DNA of 64,000 nucleotides, taken from NCBI RefSeq assembly GCF_028737255.1, contig NZ_JAQZAN010000027.1, forward strand, positions 21,484 to 85,483, in the 5' to 3' direction. Both the position numbers and the translations under genes were made by a program. This DNA is from Actinomycetospora straminea (GTDB lineage: Bacteria > Actinomycetota > Actinomycetes > Mycobacteriales > Pseudonocardiaceae). Below are positions 24,411 through 33,229 of this stretch, piece after piece. Position 1 is the first letter of the stretch. Every line of letters starts with the position of its first letter. The notes under the pieces were generated by a model. The model was not told the origin of the DNA. It saw only the letters and a program-made list of their open reading frames with translations, and made no database searches.

Positions 24411-25519
24411 GGGTCGGGCGATGCGGGACCGCGCTCGGGACGGCTCTCGCCCTGGCGTCCCTCGGACTCACCGTCGACAACCTGCGCCGGCTGCGGGTCC
24501 CCGACCCGACCGCGCCGCCGCCGCGCGAGCGGGTCGCCGTGCTCGTGCCCGCCCGCGACGAGGAGGCCGACATCGTCGACTGCGTGCGGGCCCTGCTCGC
24601 CGCGGTCGAGGGCTGGCCGGTGCCGGCGGAGATCCTGGTCCTCGACGACGGGTCCACCGACACCACGGCCGCCCGGGTGCGCGCGCTCGGCGTGCGCGTC
24701 CTCGACGGCGTGCCGCCCCCGCCCGGCTGGCTCGCGAAGCCCTGGGCGTGCCACCAGCTCGCGCGCGCCACCACGGCCGACGTCCTCGTGTTCGTCGACG
24801 CCGACGTGCGCGTGGCGCCGCACGGGCTCGCGGCGACGGTCGACCTGCTGCGCCGCGCCGGCCTCGACCTCGTCAGCCCCCATCCCCGCCAGCGCGCCGA
24901 GGGCCCCGCCGAGCGGCTGGTGCAGCCGCTGCTGGCGTGGTCGTGGCTCGCGACGCTGCCGCTGGGGATCGCCGAGCGCTCGCCCCGCCCGACGCTGTCG
25001 GCCGCCAACGGGCAGCTGCTCGCCGTCGATGCGCGCGCCTACCGCGAGGCCGGCGGGCACCCGCCCGACCAGGTCCTCGACGACCTCGCCCTGCTGCGCG
25101 CGCTCAAGCGCCACGGCCGGCGCGGCGTGGTCGCCGACGGGACCGCGGTCGCCGAGTGCCGGATGTACCACGGGGCGGCGGAGGTCCGCGCGGGCTACAC
25201 GAAGTCGCTGTGGGCGGCGTTCGGCACCCGCCCGAGCGCGGCCGCGGTCGTCGGGATGCTGGTGCTCGTCCACGTCGTCCCGGCGCTCGCGGCCCTCCGG
25301 GGCTCGCGGGTCGGGCTGGTCGGCTACCTCGCGGGGGTCGCGAGCCGGGTGCTCGCGGCCCGGCGCACCGGCGCGCGCCCGGGCGACGCCGTCGCGCACC
25401 CGGTGTCGGTGCTGGCGGTCGCCGCGCTGACCGTCGAGTCCTGGCGGCGTCGCCGCGCGGGCACCCTGCGCTGGCGCGGGCGCCCGGTGGTGGCCGAGTC
25501 GCCGTCGCGGGCGGCATGA
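24407..25519 (+). CDS. Family 2 glycosyltransferase of the carotenoid operon (CruC-like)
   Basis: A 370-residue membrane-associated GT2. The catalytic domain has VAVLVPARDEEADIVDCVRAL (about 43-63), ILVLDDGSTDTTAARV, VLVFVDADVRVAPHG (DxD) and ANGQLLAVDARAYREAGGH, with QVLDDLALLRALKRHGRRG as the acceptor region. Hydrophobic segments near the C-terminus (AAAVVGMLVLVHVVPALAAL) anchor it. Its start overlaps the cruF stop, and its own stop overlaps the next ATG. It probably glycosylates or otherwise decorates the hydroxylated carotenoid. The sugar donor is not known. Confidence 0.85.
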   Translation: MRVGRCGTALGTALALASLGLTVDNLRRLRVPDPTAPPPRERVAVLVPARDEEADIVDCVRALLAAVEGWPVPAEILVLDDGSTDTTAARVRALGVRVLDGVPPPPGWLAKPWACHQLARATTADVLVFVDADVRVAPHGLAATVDLLRRAGLDLVSPHPRQRAEGPAERLVQPLLAWSWLATLPLGIAERSPRPTLSAANGQLLAVDARAYREAGGHPPDQVLDDLALLRALKRHGRRGVVADGTAVAECRMYHGAAEVRAGYTKSLWAAFGTRPSAAAVVGMLVLVHVVPALAALRGSRVGLVGYLAGVASRVLAARRTGARPGDAVAHPVSVLAVAALTVESWRRRRAGTLRWRGRPVVAESPSRAA

Positions 25520-27009
25520 CGCGCGCGGTCGTCGTCGGCGGGGGGCTCGGCGGGCTGGCCGTGGCCGCGCGGCTCGCCGCGTCCGGGCAGCGGGTGACGC
25601 TGCTCGAGGCGGCCGAGCGGGTCGGCGGCAAGCTCGGCACGGTCGAGGTCGACGGGTTCCGCTTTGACACCGGACCCTCGCTGGTGACCATGCCCGCGGT
25701 GCTCGAGCGCCTGTTCGCCGACACCGGCCTGCCCCTGCACGACGTCCTCGGCCTGCAGCGCCTCGACGTCGCGGCGCGCTACCGGTTCGGCGACGGCGTC
25801 GAGCTGGACCTGCCCGGTCGCCGCGAGCAGATCGCGCCGGCGCTCGACGACGCCCTGGGCGCCGGGGCGGGCACGCAGTGGGAGGCGTTCCTGGCGCACG
25901 CCGAGCGCGTGTGGGACGCGACGCACGAGCACTTCCTCGAGTCGCCGGTCTCCCCCGGCGGGCTCGCGCGGCTGTCGCTGCGGGTGCGTGACGTGCTCGC
26001 CGTCGCCCCGTGGCGCAGCCTGCGCGGCGTCGGCGACCGCTACCTGCGCGACGAGCGCCTCGGCCTGCTGCTGGACCGCTACGCCACCTACTCAGGGTCG
26101 GACCCGCGGCGCGCGCCGGCGGCGCTCGCGGTCGTGCCGTACGTCGAGCAGCAGTTCGGGTCCTGGTACGTGCGCGGCGGGCTGCGGCGGCTCGCCGAGG
26201 CGGTGGCCGACCGGTGCCGGTCGCTGGGGGTCGAGCTGCGGACGGGGACGCGGGTCGCGGCGATCGACACGGTCGGCGACCGGGTGTCGGGCGTGCGGCT
26301 GGCCGACGGCGAGCGGCTGGCGGCCGACGTGGTCGTCGCCAACGCCGACGCGGCGACGGTCTACGGGCCCGACGGGCTGCTCCCCCACGCGGCGTCGGCC
26401 CGGCGCCTGGCGCGCACCACGCCGTCGTCGTCGGGGTTCGTGCTGCTGCTCGGGCTCGCCGGTCGCGACATCCCCGGTCCCGGGACGCCCCACCACCGCG
26501 TGCTCTTCCCGCCCTCGCGCGCGGCCTACGACGCGGAGTTCGACGCGTACCGAGGCGGCGCCCCGGCGTCGGCGCCCGCGGTGTACGTCCACGCCCCCGA
26601 CGACCCGGCGCTGCGCCCAGGCGGCGACGGCGAGGGGTGGTTCGTGCTGGTCACGGCCCCGCGCCACGACCCGGCGGGCGGGGTCGACTGGGACGCGCCG
26701 GGGCTCGCGCCGCGCTACGCCGAGCGGATCCTCGAGGTCATGGCGCGCCGCGGGCTCGACGTGCGCCACCGCATCCGCTCGTGCACCGTGCGCACGCCTG
26801 CCGACCTGGAGCGCGAGACCCTCGCCCCCGGCGGCTCGATCTACGGCACGTCGTCCGACGGCGCGCTTGCCGCGTTCCTGCGCCCGGCCAACCGCTCCCC
26901 GGTCGCCGGGCTCTACCTCGTCGGCGGCTCCTCCCACCCCGGCGGCGGCCTCCCCCTCGTGACCCTCTCCGCCGAGATCACGGCCCGCCTGGTCCGGTCC
27001 CGTCCGTGA
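25516..27009 (+). CDS. Phytoene desaturase-family FAD oxidoreductase (CrtI/CrtD-like)
   Basis: A 497-residue amine-oxidase/CrtI-type flavoprotein. The dinucleotide-binding motif is RAVVVGGGLGGLAVAARLAASGQRVTLLEA (3-32), followed by RVGGKLGTVEVDGFRFDTGPSLVTMP. The C-terminal CrtI signature is AGLYLVGGSSHPGGGLPLVTLSAEITARL. Members desaturate phytoene or intermediates such as 1-hydroxy-carotenoids. In this cruF/GT2 context a 3,4-desaturase (CrtD-like) role is likely. The stop codon TGA is within the palindrome at 27005-27046. Confidence 0.88.
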   Translation: MTRAVVVGGGLGGLAVAARLAASGQRVTLLEAAERVGGKLGTVEVDGFRFDTGPSLVTMPAVLERLFADTGLPLHDVLGLQRLDVAARYRFGDGVELDLPGRREQIAPALDDALGAGAGTQWEAFLAHAERVWDATHEHFLESPVSPGGLARLSLRVRDVLAVAPWRSLRGVGDRYLRDERLGLLLDRYATYSGSDPRRAPAALAVVPYVEQQFGSWYVRGGLRRLAEAVADRCRSLGVELRTGTRVAAIDTVGDRVSGVRLADGERLAADVVVANADAATVYGPDGLLPHAASARRLARTTPSSSGFVLLLGLAGRDIPGPGTPHHRVLFPPSRAAYDAEFDAYRGGAPASAPAVYVHAPDDPALRPGGDGEGWFVLVTAPRHDPAGGVDWDAPGLAPRYAERILEVMARRGLDVRHRIRSCTVRTPADLERETLAPGGSIYGTSSDGALAAFLRPANRSPVAGLYLVGGSSHPGGGLPLVTLSAEITARLVRSRP

Positions 27010-27046
27010 GTGAAATTCGCGGCTATAGCCGTGAACATCGCTCACG
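27005..27046. terminator. Palindrome ending two convergent genes (variant family)
   Basis: An imperfect 42-bp palindrome with centre CGGCTATAGCCG and arms GTGAGTGAAATTC / GAACATCGCTCAC. The crtI-like stop (TGA 27007-27009) and the CDP-alcohol transferase stop (TGA at 27042-27044 on minus) both lie in it. It has the same architecture as the 8249-family repeat (CTATAG core, TGA near each end) but different arms. It is probably a bidirectional terminator. Confidence 0.75.
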
Positions 27047-27686
27047 TACGGAGCCGGCGGAAGACCGTCACCACGACCTGCACGAACCCGACCACGGCCA
27101 GTACCGCCGCGATCACCACCGCGATCGTGGCCACCGGCAGGCCGGGCGTCAGCGCCGTGCCCAGCAGCCCCAGCGCCGTCACGATCACGCGTGAGGGCCG
27201 CTCCCACACGCTGACGACACCGACCTCGGGCAACGCCGCCGAGGCCCGCACCGACTCCTGCAGCAGCGTCAGCGTCCCCACCCCGACCGCGAGCCACCCC
27301 GGCGCGCCCGCCAGCACCAGCGCCACGAGGAACGCGACGTCGCCGACCCGGTCGACGAGCTGGTCGAGCACCCGCCCCCACGCCGTCGCGGTGTCGGTGA
27401 GCACCGCGACCGCGCCGTCGAGCCCGTCGAGCAGCGCGCACAGCACCGCGAGCACGGCGCCGAGCACCACGCCCCACCGACCGAGGAGCACCGCCGACGG
27501 CACCGCCACCCCGCACACCAGCGACGCGAGCGTCAGCACCCACGGCGGCACCCGCCGGCGCGCGAGCGGGCGCACCAGCACGTGCACCACCCGCAGCCAG
27601 CCGAGCACGAGGCCCCGGGGCTCGATCCCGCCGTGCGCCGCCGACCACCGGCGCAGGTGGTCGGGGAACTCGGGGAAGGAGGTCAC
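27042..27686 (-). CDS. CDP-alcohol phosphatidyltransferase family membrane protein
   Basis: A 214-residue polytopic protein. The active-site motif is present as LLDGLDGAVAVLTDTATAWGRVLDQLVDRVGDVAF (about 97-131). It matches DGxxAR-x8-G-x3-D-x3-D except that the Arg position is Val (DGAVAV). That departure may change substrate use. Spans flank the motif and occur near 58-75, 130-150 and 185-205. The enzyme class joins a CDP-activated lipid or alcohol to an acceptor. The GTG start overlaps the ligase stop (GTGA), so the two genes are co-expressed. Confidence 0.8.
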   Translation of the reverse strand: MTSFPEFPDHLRRWSAAHGGIEPRGLVLGWLRVVHVLVRPLARRRVPPWVLTLASLVCGVAVPSAVLLGRWGVVLGAVLAVLCALLDGLDGAVAVLTDTATAWGRVLDQLVDRVGDVAFLVALVLAGAPGWLAVGVGTLTLLQESVRASAALPEVGVVSVWERPSRVIVTALGLLGTALTPGLPVATIAVVIAAVLAVVGFVQVVVTVFRRLRT

Positions 27687-28675
27687 TGCTCCCGCACGAC
27701 GTCGCCGGGATCCTTGTCGACGCGCAGGCCCTGGTAGCGCGGGTGGCGCAGGCGCCCGTCGCTGGTCCACTCGCCGAACCCCACCGCGCAGACCAGCTCG
27801 GGGCGCACCCAGTGCTGCCCCTTCTCGCGCACCGCGTCGACGAAGGGGCTCTCCGTCGTCGCCAGCGGGTCCAGCCGGTCGCGCAGCATCACCAGCGTCG
27901 CCGCGTCGTAGCCCGTCCCGACCTTCCCCGCGTAGCGCAGGTCCCCGTCGGCGTAGTAGCCGACGAGCAGCGCGCCCAGCCCGCGCCGCGAGCCGGACGG
28001 ATCGGTCCAGCCGCCGATGACGAACTCCTGGTCGCGGACGCACTTGAGCTTGAGCCAGTCGCGGCTGCGGCCCCCGACGACGTACGGGGCGTCGCTGCGC
28101 TTGGCGATCAGCCCCTCCCAGCCGTCCGCGCACGCCTCGGCGAGCAGGTCCGACGGGTCGCCCTCGAGCGCGGGCGAGCGGAACAGCGGCGCCTCGAGAC
28201 CGACGACGGCGTCGAGGATCCGGTGCCGCGTCGACTGCGGCAGCCGCGTCACGTCGACGTCGTCGAGCACGAGCAGGTCGAACAGGTGCGCCTCGACCGC
28301 CACGCCCGTGCGCCGCGCCCGGTCGGGGTTCGTGAGGTGCATGCGCGCCTGCAGGCTCGAGAACGTCCCGTCCGCCGCGGTGATCTCGCCGTCCAGCACG
28401 AACCGCGACGGCCCGTGCGCGGCGAGCGCCTCGACGATCTCGGGGTAGCTCGCGTCCATCGACTTCTCGTTGCGCGACCACAGCCGCGGCGCCTCGCCCC
28501 GCTCCCGGGTCGCGATCACCCGGACGCCGTCGAGCTTGCGCTCGAACACCCAGCCGGCACCCGGCGGATGCTCCTTCGAGAGGGTGGCGAGCATCGGCGC
28601 CCGGTAGCGCACGTCCTCCGCCCGGCGCAGCGCGCGCTGCTGCTCGGGCGGCAGGTCCCACACGTCGTCGGGCAC
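27683..28675 (-). CDS. ATP-dependent DNA ligase (NHEJ LigD-like ligase domain)
   Basis: A 330-residue stand-alone ATP-dependent ligase. The lysine nucleophile is in FERKLDGVRVIA (motif I, about 44-55). Motif III is RFVLDGEITA, motif IV is GWEGLIAKRSDAPY and motif V is SRDWLKLKCVRDQEFVIGG. The OB domain continues to GFGEWTSDGRLRHPRYQGLRVDKDP. The layout matches the ligase module of LigD. No Ku gene is in the window. Single-domain ligases of this kind are common in actinobacteria. It is divergent from the small gene at 28707, and the 31-base gap is short. Confidence 0.9.
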   Translation of the reverse strand: MPDDVWDLPPEQQRALRRAEDVRYRAPMLATLSKEHPPGAGWVFERKLDGVRVIATRERGEAPRLWSRNEKSMDASYPEIVEALAAHGPSRFVLDGEITAADGTFSSLQARMHLTNPDRARRTGVAVEAHLFDLLVLDDVDVTRLPQSTRHRILDAVVGLEAPLFRSPALEGDPSDLLAEACADGWEGLIAKRSDAPYVVGGRSRDWLKLKCVRDQEFVIGGWTDPSGSRRGLGALLVGYYADGDLRYAGKVGTGYDAATLVMLRDRLDPLATTESPFVDAVREKGQHWVRPELVCAVGFGEWTSDGRLRHPRYQGLRVDKDPGDVVREQ

Positions 28676-28706
28676 CCCGCCTTCCTACCCCCTACCGTTC
28701 CGGTCC

Positions 28707-28895
28707 ATGAGCGAGCAGCGTCAGGACGCCGCCGACATCGAGCAGCGCTACGTCCAGGAGTACGACGAGGACGCGGCGCTGGTCGAGGGCCTCGACCCCG
28801 ACAAGCCGCGCGAGCAGAAGACGACCGACCAGGTCGAGGCCGTCGGCGACGACGTCGAGACCGATGTCGAGGAAATGGCCGACCCCGAACGCTGA
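28707..28895 (+). CDS. Small acidic conserved-type protein
   Basis: A 62-residue, highly acidic soluble protein (AADIEQRYVQEYDEDAALVE) without recognised domains. It lies divergent to the ligase gene and before the reductase gene. The short ORF has GC-rich third positions and no overlap, supporting expression. Function is unknown. Confidence 0.6.
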   Translation: MSEQRQDAADIEQRYVQEYDEDAALVEGLDPDKPREQKTTDQVEAVGDDVETDVEEMADPER

Positions 28896-28964
28896 GGTCA
28901 CGCCGGTGACCGACCGGTAACCACGCGTGGCGGCCGATCGTGGCCTGTGCCACGATCCTCCGCC

Positions 28965-30986
28965 ATGCGGTATCTGGTGACCGGCGGTACCGGGTTCCTG
29001 GGGCGGATGGTGCTCACGCGCCTGCTGGCCCGCGACGACTGCGAGGCCGTCTACGCGCTCGTGCGCGAGGGCTCGCGCGACCGGCTGCTGCGCCGCCTCG
29101 CCGACACCCCGGGCCACGACAAGGTCGTACCCGTCGTCGGCGACCTCACCCGCCCCCGCCTGGGCCTGCACGACGCCGAGGTCGACGGGCTCGCCGGCCG
29201 CGTCGACCACGTCCTGCACCTCGGCGCGGTCTACGACATCACCGCCGACGACGACACCAACCGCGCCGCCAACGTCGACGGCACCCGCGGCGTGGTGGAG
29301 CTGGCGAGCCGCCTGCGCGCCGGCTGCCTGCACCACGTCTCGAGCGTCGCCGTCGCCGGCGAGTACGAGGGCACGTTCACCGAGGACGACCTCGACGTCG
29401 GGCAACGCTTCGGCAACCCGTACCACGAGACCAAGTACGAAGCGGAACGCATCGTCCGCGAGGAGGGAGGAGTCCCCTGGCGCGTCTACCGGCCCGCGGT
29501 CGTCGTCGGCGACGCGCAGACCGGTGAGATGGACAAGGTCGACGGGCCGTACTACCTGCTCACGGCGATCTCGCTGCTCGGGCGGTTGCCGAGCGCGCTG
29601 CGGTTCGCGATCCCCGAGCTGGGCGCGACCAACGTCGTCCCGGTCGACTTCGTCGCCGACGCGATGGTCCACCTCGTGCACCGGCCCGGCTCCGACCGGC
29701 GCGCGTTCCACCTCGTGCACCCGCGCCCGCAGCCGCTCTCCGAGGTCTACAACGCCCTCGCCGCGCCGCTGGGCGCCCCACAGGTGCAGGCGACGATGCC
29801 GACCGGCGTCGGCGACCTCGTCCGTCGCGGCGCCGACCTCGCCCAACGCGTGCCCGCGCTCGCCGCGGCCCGCGACATCGTGCTGGCCGAGCTCGACATC
29901 CCGCCCGAGGTCCTGCCGCACCTGACCTTCGGCGCCCGGTTCACCGCCGAGAAGACCAACGCCGAGCTCGCCGGCACCGGCATCCGCAGCCCCGAGATCG
30001 GCGAGTACGCCGGCAACCTCGTCGCGTACTGGCGCGAGCACCTCGACCCGAACCGCCACCGCCGCCCCCGCCCGGGCGGACCGCTGCAGGGCCGGCGCGT
30101 CGTCATCACCGGCGCCTCGTCGGGGATCGGGCGCGAGACGGCGTTCAAGGTGGCGCGCGCGGGCGGCGTCCCGCTGCTGGTCGCGCGGCGCACCGAGGAG
30201 CTCGAGGAGGTCAAGACCCAGATCGAGCGCGACGGGGGCCAGGCCTGGGTGTACTCGTGCGACATCACCGACGCCGAGTCGGTGGACGCGCTGGTCAAGG
30301 CCATGATCAACGACCACTCGGGCCCCGACACCGGCATCGACATGCTGGTCAACAACGCCGGCCGCTCGATCCGCCGCGGTGTGCGCCTCGAGCTGGAGCG
30401 CTTCCACGACTTCGAGCGCACGATGGCCATCAACTACTTCGGCGCCGTGCGGCTGACCCTCGCGCTGCTGCCGCACATGCTCGAACGGCGCTTCGGGCAC
30501 GTCGTGGACATCTCGTCGATCGGGGTGCAGACCGGCCCGCCACGGTTCTCCGCCTACGTCGCGAGCAAGGCCGCGCTCGACGCGTGGGCGTCGATCGTCG
30601 CCACCGAGGTGCTCGGCGAGGGCGTCACGTTCACCACCGTCCACATGCCGCTGGTGCGCACGCCGATGATCGCCCCGACCCGCATCTACGACGCCTTCCC
30701 CACCGACTCCCCCTCCGAGGCGGCGGACAAGGTGATGCACGCGCTGGTCGACCGGCCCAAGCACGTCGGCACCGCGCTCGGCACGTTCGGGGCGGTGGCG
30801 GGTGCGCTGACGCCCGGTGTCAAGGACGCCGTCATGCACGTCGCCTACCGCGTGTTCCCGGAATCAGCGGCGGCACGTGAGGGTAGTGATCGTCCGAACC
30901 ACGACGACGCGCGGACGCTGGACACCGGCCCGCTCTCGCGTGGCGCCCAGGCCATGGCCCGACTTCTCCCTGGAGTGCACTGGTGA
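28965..30986 (+). CDS. Two-domain reductase: extended SDR plus classical SDR (fatty acyl reductase-like)
   Basis: A 673-residue fusion. The N-terminal half (about 1-365) is an extended SDR with MRYLVTGGTGFLGRMVLTRLLA, VRVYRPAVVVGD-like WRVYRPAVVVGDAQTGEMDK and the YxxxK pair YHETKYE. The C-terminal half (about 375-640) is a classical SDR with RVVITGASSGIGRETAFKVARAG, MLVNNAGRSIRRGV, the catalytic Ser region HVVDISSIGVQTGPP and YVASKAAL. The same architecture is found in mycobacterial acyl-CoA/wax-ester-type reductases. The stop overlaps the acyl-CoA ligase start (GTGA), so the pair probably activates and reduces or modifies a fatty acid. It starts at ATG 28965, and the longer frame is unsupported. 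Confidence 0.88.
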   Translation: MRYLVTGGTGFLGRMVLTRLLARDDCEAVYALVREGSRDRLLRRLADTPGHDKVVPVVGDLTRPRLGLHDAEVDGLAGRVDHVLHLGAVYDITADDDTNRAANVDGTRGVVELASRLRAGCLHHVSSVAVAGEYEGTFTEDDLDVGQRFGNPYHETKYEAERIVREEGGVPWRVYRPAVVVGDAQTGEMDKVDGPYYLLTAISLLGRLPSALRFAIPELGATNVVPVDFVADAMVHLVHRPGSDRRAFHLVHPRPQPLSEVYNALAAPLGAPQVQATMPTGVGDLVRRGADLAQRVPALAAARDIVLAELDIPPEVLPHLTFGARFTAEKTNAELAGTGIRSPEIGEYAGNLVAYWREHLDPNRHRRPRPGGPLQGRRVVITGASSGIGRETAFKVARAGGVPLLVARRTEELEEVKTQIERDGGQAWVYSCDITDAESVDALVKAMINDHSGPDTGIDMLVNNAGRSIRRGVRLELERFHDFERTMAINYFGAVRLTLALLPHMLERRFGHVVDISSIGVQTGPPRFSAYVASKAALDAWASIVATEVLGEGVTFTTVHMPLVRTPMIAPTRIYDAFPTDSPSEAADKVMHALVDRPKHVGTALGTFGAVAGALTPGVKDAVMHVAYRVFPESAAAREGSDRPNHDDARTLDTGPLSRGAQAMARLLPGVHW

Positions 30987-32608
30987 AGACCCCGTTCGGC
31001 ACCCCGACCGAGCTCGCCACCGGCCTGCGGCTGCTGACCGGGGCGGGCGTCGTCGCCCCGATCCCGCCGCACCGGCTCGCGATGTTCCCGACGGCGCTCT
31101 ACCGCTACGGGTTCACGCCGACCACGGCCTACGTCGTCTCGCGCTGGCGCCACCCGGACCGCGTCGCGATCATCGACGACCGCGGCACCGTGACGTTCCG
31201 CGAGATCCACGACCGCACCGACCGCCTCGCCCGCGCCCTCGCCGACCGGCGCGTCGGGCCCGGCAGCCGCGTCGCCGTGCTCTGCCGCAACCACCGCGGG
31301 CCGATCGAGACGATCCTCGCGGTGAGCAAGCTCGGCGCCGACGTCGTCCTGCTCAACACCGGCCTGTCGCCGTCCCAGATGAAGGCCGTGGTCGAGGAGC
31401 AGGAGATCACGACCGTCGTCTCCGACTCCGACCTCGGCGACCGCCTCGACGAGGTCCCCGACGACGTGCGGCGCATCTGGGCGTGGACCGAGGGCACCGG
31501 CTGCTGGGGCGACGACACCCTCGAGGGCCTCATCGGCGCCGACGGCTCGCAGGAGCTGCCCACCAAGCCCCCGATCGGCAAGACGATCGTGCTGACCTCG
31601 GGCACCACCGGCACGCCCAAGGGCGCCGAGCGGCCCTCGATCGGCGGGATCGGGCCGGTCAACGCCATCCTCTCGCGCATCCCGCTGACCGCCCGCGAGC
31701 CCGCGCTGGTGTCAGCGCCCCTGTTCCACACGTGGGGCTTCGCCGCGTTCCAGATCGGCTCGCTCATGGGCTCGACGCTGGTGCTGCGCCGCAAGTTCGA
31801 CCCCGAGGACGCGCTGGCCCAGCTCGCGCAGCACCGGTGCACCGCCATGTACGCGGTGCCGGTGATGCTGCAGCGCATCCTCGAGCTCGACGAGGAGGTC
31901 ATCGCCCGCTACGACGTCTCGGCGCTGCGGACCGTCACCGCGACGGGTTCGGCGATGCCGCCGGCGAAGGTCACCGAGTTCCTCGAGACCTTCGGCGACA
32001 AGCTCTACATGCTCTACGGCTCGACCGAGGTGTCGTGGGCGTCGATCGCGAAGCCCGAGGAGCTGCGCGCCGAGCCCGGCACCGCCGGCCGCCCGCCCGT
32101 CGGCACCGTCCTGAAGATCCTGGGTGACGACGACCGGGAGCTCCCGGCCGACGAGACCGGGCGCATCTTCGTCGGCAACGAGATGCTGTTCACCGGCTAC
32201 ACCGGCGGGCGCGGGGAGACCGAGCTCGTCGACGGGATGCTCGGCACCGGCGACCTCGGGCACTTCGACCGCCAGGGCCTGCTGTTCATCTCCGGCCGCG
32301 CCGACGACATGATCGTCTCGGGCGGCGAGAACATCCACGCCGGCGAGGTCGAGGGCCTGCTCGCGGAGATGGACGGGGTCAAGGAGGCCGCGGTCATCGG
32401 CGTCGACGACGACGAGTACGGCCAGCGCCTCGCCGCCTACCTGGTGCTCGAGTCGGGCGCGACGGTCGACGCCGACCAGGTGCGCGACCACGTCAAGAAC
32501 CACCTGGCGCGCTTCGCCTCGCCCCGCGACGTGGAGTTCCTCGACGAGCTCCCGCGCAACAACACCGGCAAGGTGCTGAAGAAGGAGCTGGGCTCGTCGG
32601 CCTCGTGA
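30983..32608 (+). CDS. Acyl-CoA synthetase (AMP-forming, FadD-like)
   Basis: A 541-residue adenylate-forming enzyme. The P-loop is TIVLTSGTTGTPKGAERPS (about 194-212), the adenine motif is YMLYGSTEVSWAS, and the aspartate hinge region is GMLGTGDLGHFDRQGLLFISGRADDMIVSGGENIH. The C-terminal lysine is in LPRNNTGKVLKKEL. It activates a carboxylic acid to an acyl-CoA, probably a substrate for the preceding reductase. A GTG start is used. The stop begins a strong hairpin at 32606-32658. Confidence 0.93.
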   Translation: MKTPFGTPTELATGLRLLTGAGVVAPIPPHRLAMFPTALYRYGFTPTTAYVVSRWRHPDRVAIIDDRGTVTFREIHDRTDRLARALADRRVGPGSRVAVLCRNHRGPIETILAVSKLGADVVLLNTGLSPSQMKAVVEEQEITTVVSDSDLGDRLDEVPDDVRRIWAWTEGTGCWGDDTLEGLIGADGSQELPTKPPIGKTIVLTSGTTGTPKGAERPSIGGIGPVNAILSRIPLTAREPALVSAPLFHTWGFAAFQIGSLMGSTLVLRRKFDPEDALAQLAQHRCTAMYAVPVMLQRILELDEEVIARYDVSALRTVTATGSAMPPAKVTEFLETFGDKLYMLYGSTEVSWASIAKPEELRAEPGTAGRPPVGTVLKILGDDDRELPADETGRIFVGNEMLFTGYTGGRGETELVDGMLGTGDLGHFDRQGLLFISGRADDMIVSGGENIHAGEVEGLLAEMDGVKEAAVIGVDDDEYGQRLAAYLVLESGATVDADQVRDHVKNHLARFASPRDVEFLDELPRNNTGKVLKKELGSSAS

Positions 32609-32658
32609 GTGTCGGCGAAGTATCCCTCTCGGCGTGCTCGACTGGATGCTGACACTCA
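32606..32658 (+). terminator. Hairpin after acyl-CoA synthetase gene
   Basis: The arm TGAGTGTCGGC, beginning at the stop codon, pairs with GCTGACACTCA at 32648-32658 with one G/A mismatch. A looser inner stem follows (ATCC/GGAT). No T-tract follows, as is usual for actinobacterial terminators. Confidence 0.65.
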
Positions 32659-32722
32659 ACGTCCGTGTCGGTCCTTCGATCACTCCGGGCGGGCGCACGC
32701 GCGGATCGGTCAGACTGGTCCC

Positions 32723-33229
32723 GTGACGACGCCGCAGTCGGGTGGCGCGCGCCTGCGCACGCCGGCCCACCGCGTCAGCCGGCGCGCCCGGGTGTGGTGG
32801 GCGATGCGGTCAGCGATCGGCACGCTCGTGGTGCTCGCACCGCAGGTCGTGGCCGCCGTCGTCTGGCCGCGCGTCGCCGACGTCCTGCTCGTCACCGGCA
32901 TCGCCACGTTCGTCGTCGGCGTCGCCCACCTGCTCGTCGTGCCGCGCGTGCGCTACGCGCGGCACCGCTGGGAGATCACCGACGACGCCGTGCACACGCT
33001 GTCGGGGTGGCTGCGCCTGGAGTGGCGGATCGCGCCGATCTCGCGGGTCCAGACCGTCGACACCGACCGCGGCCCGCTGCAGCGCGCGTTCGGCCTGTCG
33101 TCGGTGACGGTGACGACGGCGTCGTCGAGCGGCGCCCTGACCATCGACGGCCTCGACGCCGGCGACGCCGTGGTGCTCGCCGACCGCCTCACCCGCGCCA
33201 CCGAGCACCTCGGCGGCGATGCCACGTGA
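32723..33229 (+). CDS. PH-domain (bPH2/YdbS-like) membrane protein
   Basis: A 168-residue membrane protein with two N-terminal spans (about 28-45 IGTLVVLAPQVVAAVVW and 52-70 VLLVTGIATFVVGVAHLLVV). A bacterial PH-like domain follows, with YARHRWEITDDAVHTLSGWLRLEWRIAPISRVQTVDTDRGPLQRAFGLSSVTVTTAS. Similar YdbS proteins pair with YdbT partners. Its stop overlaps the GTG of the next gene, which is that partner. Confidence 0.85.
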   Translation: MTTPQSGGARLRTPAHRVSRRARVWWAMRSAIGTLVVLAPQVVAAVVWPRVADVLLVTGIATFVVGVAHLLVVPRVRYARHRWEITDDAVHTLSGWLRLEWRIAPISRVQTVDTDRGPLQRAFGLSSVTVTTASSSGALTIDGLDAGDAVVLADRLTRATEHLGGDAT

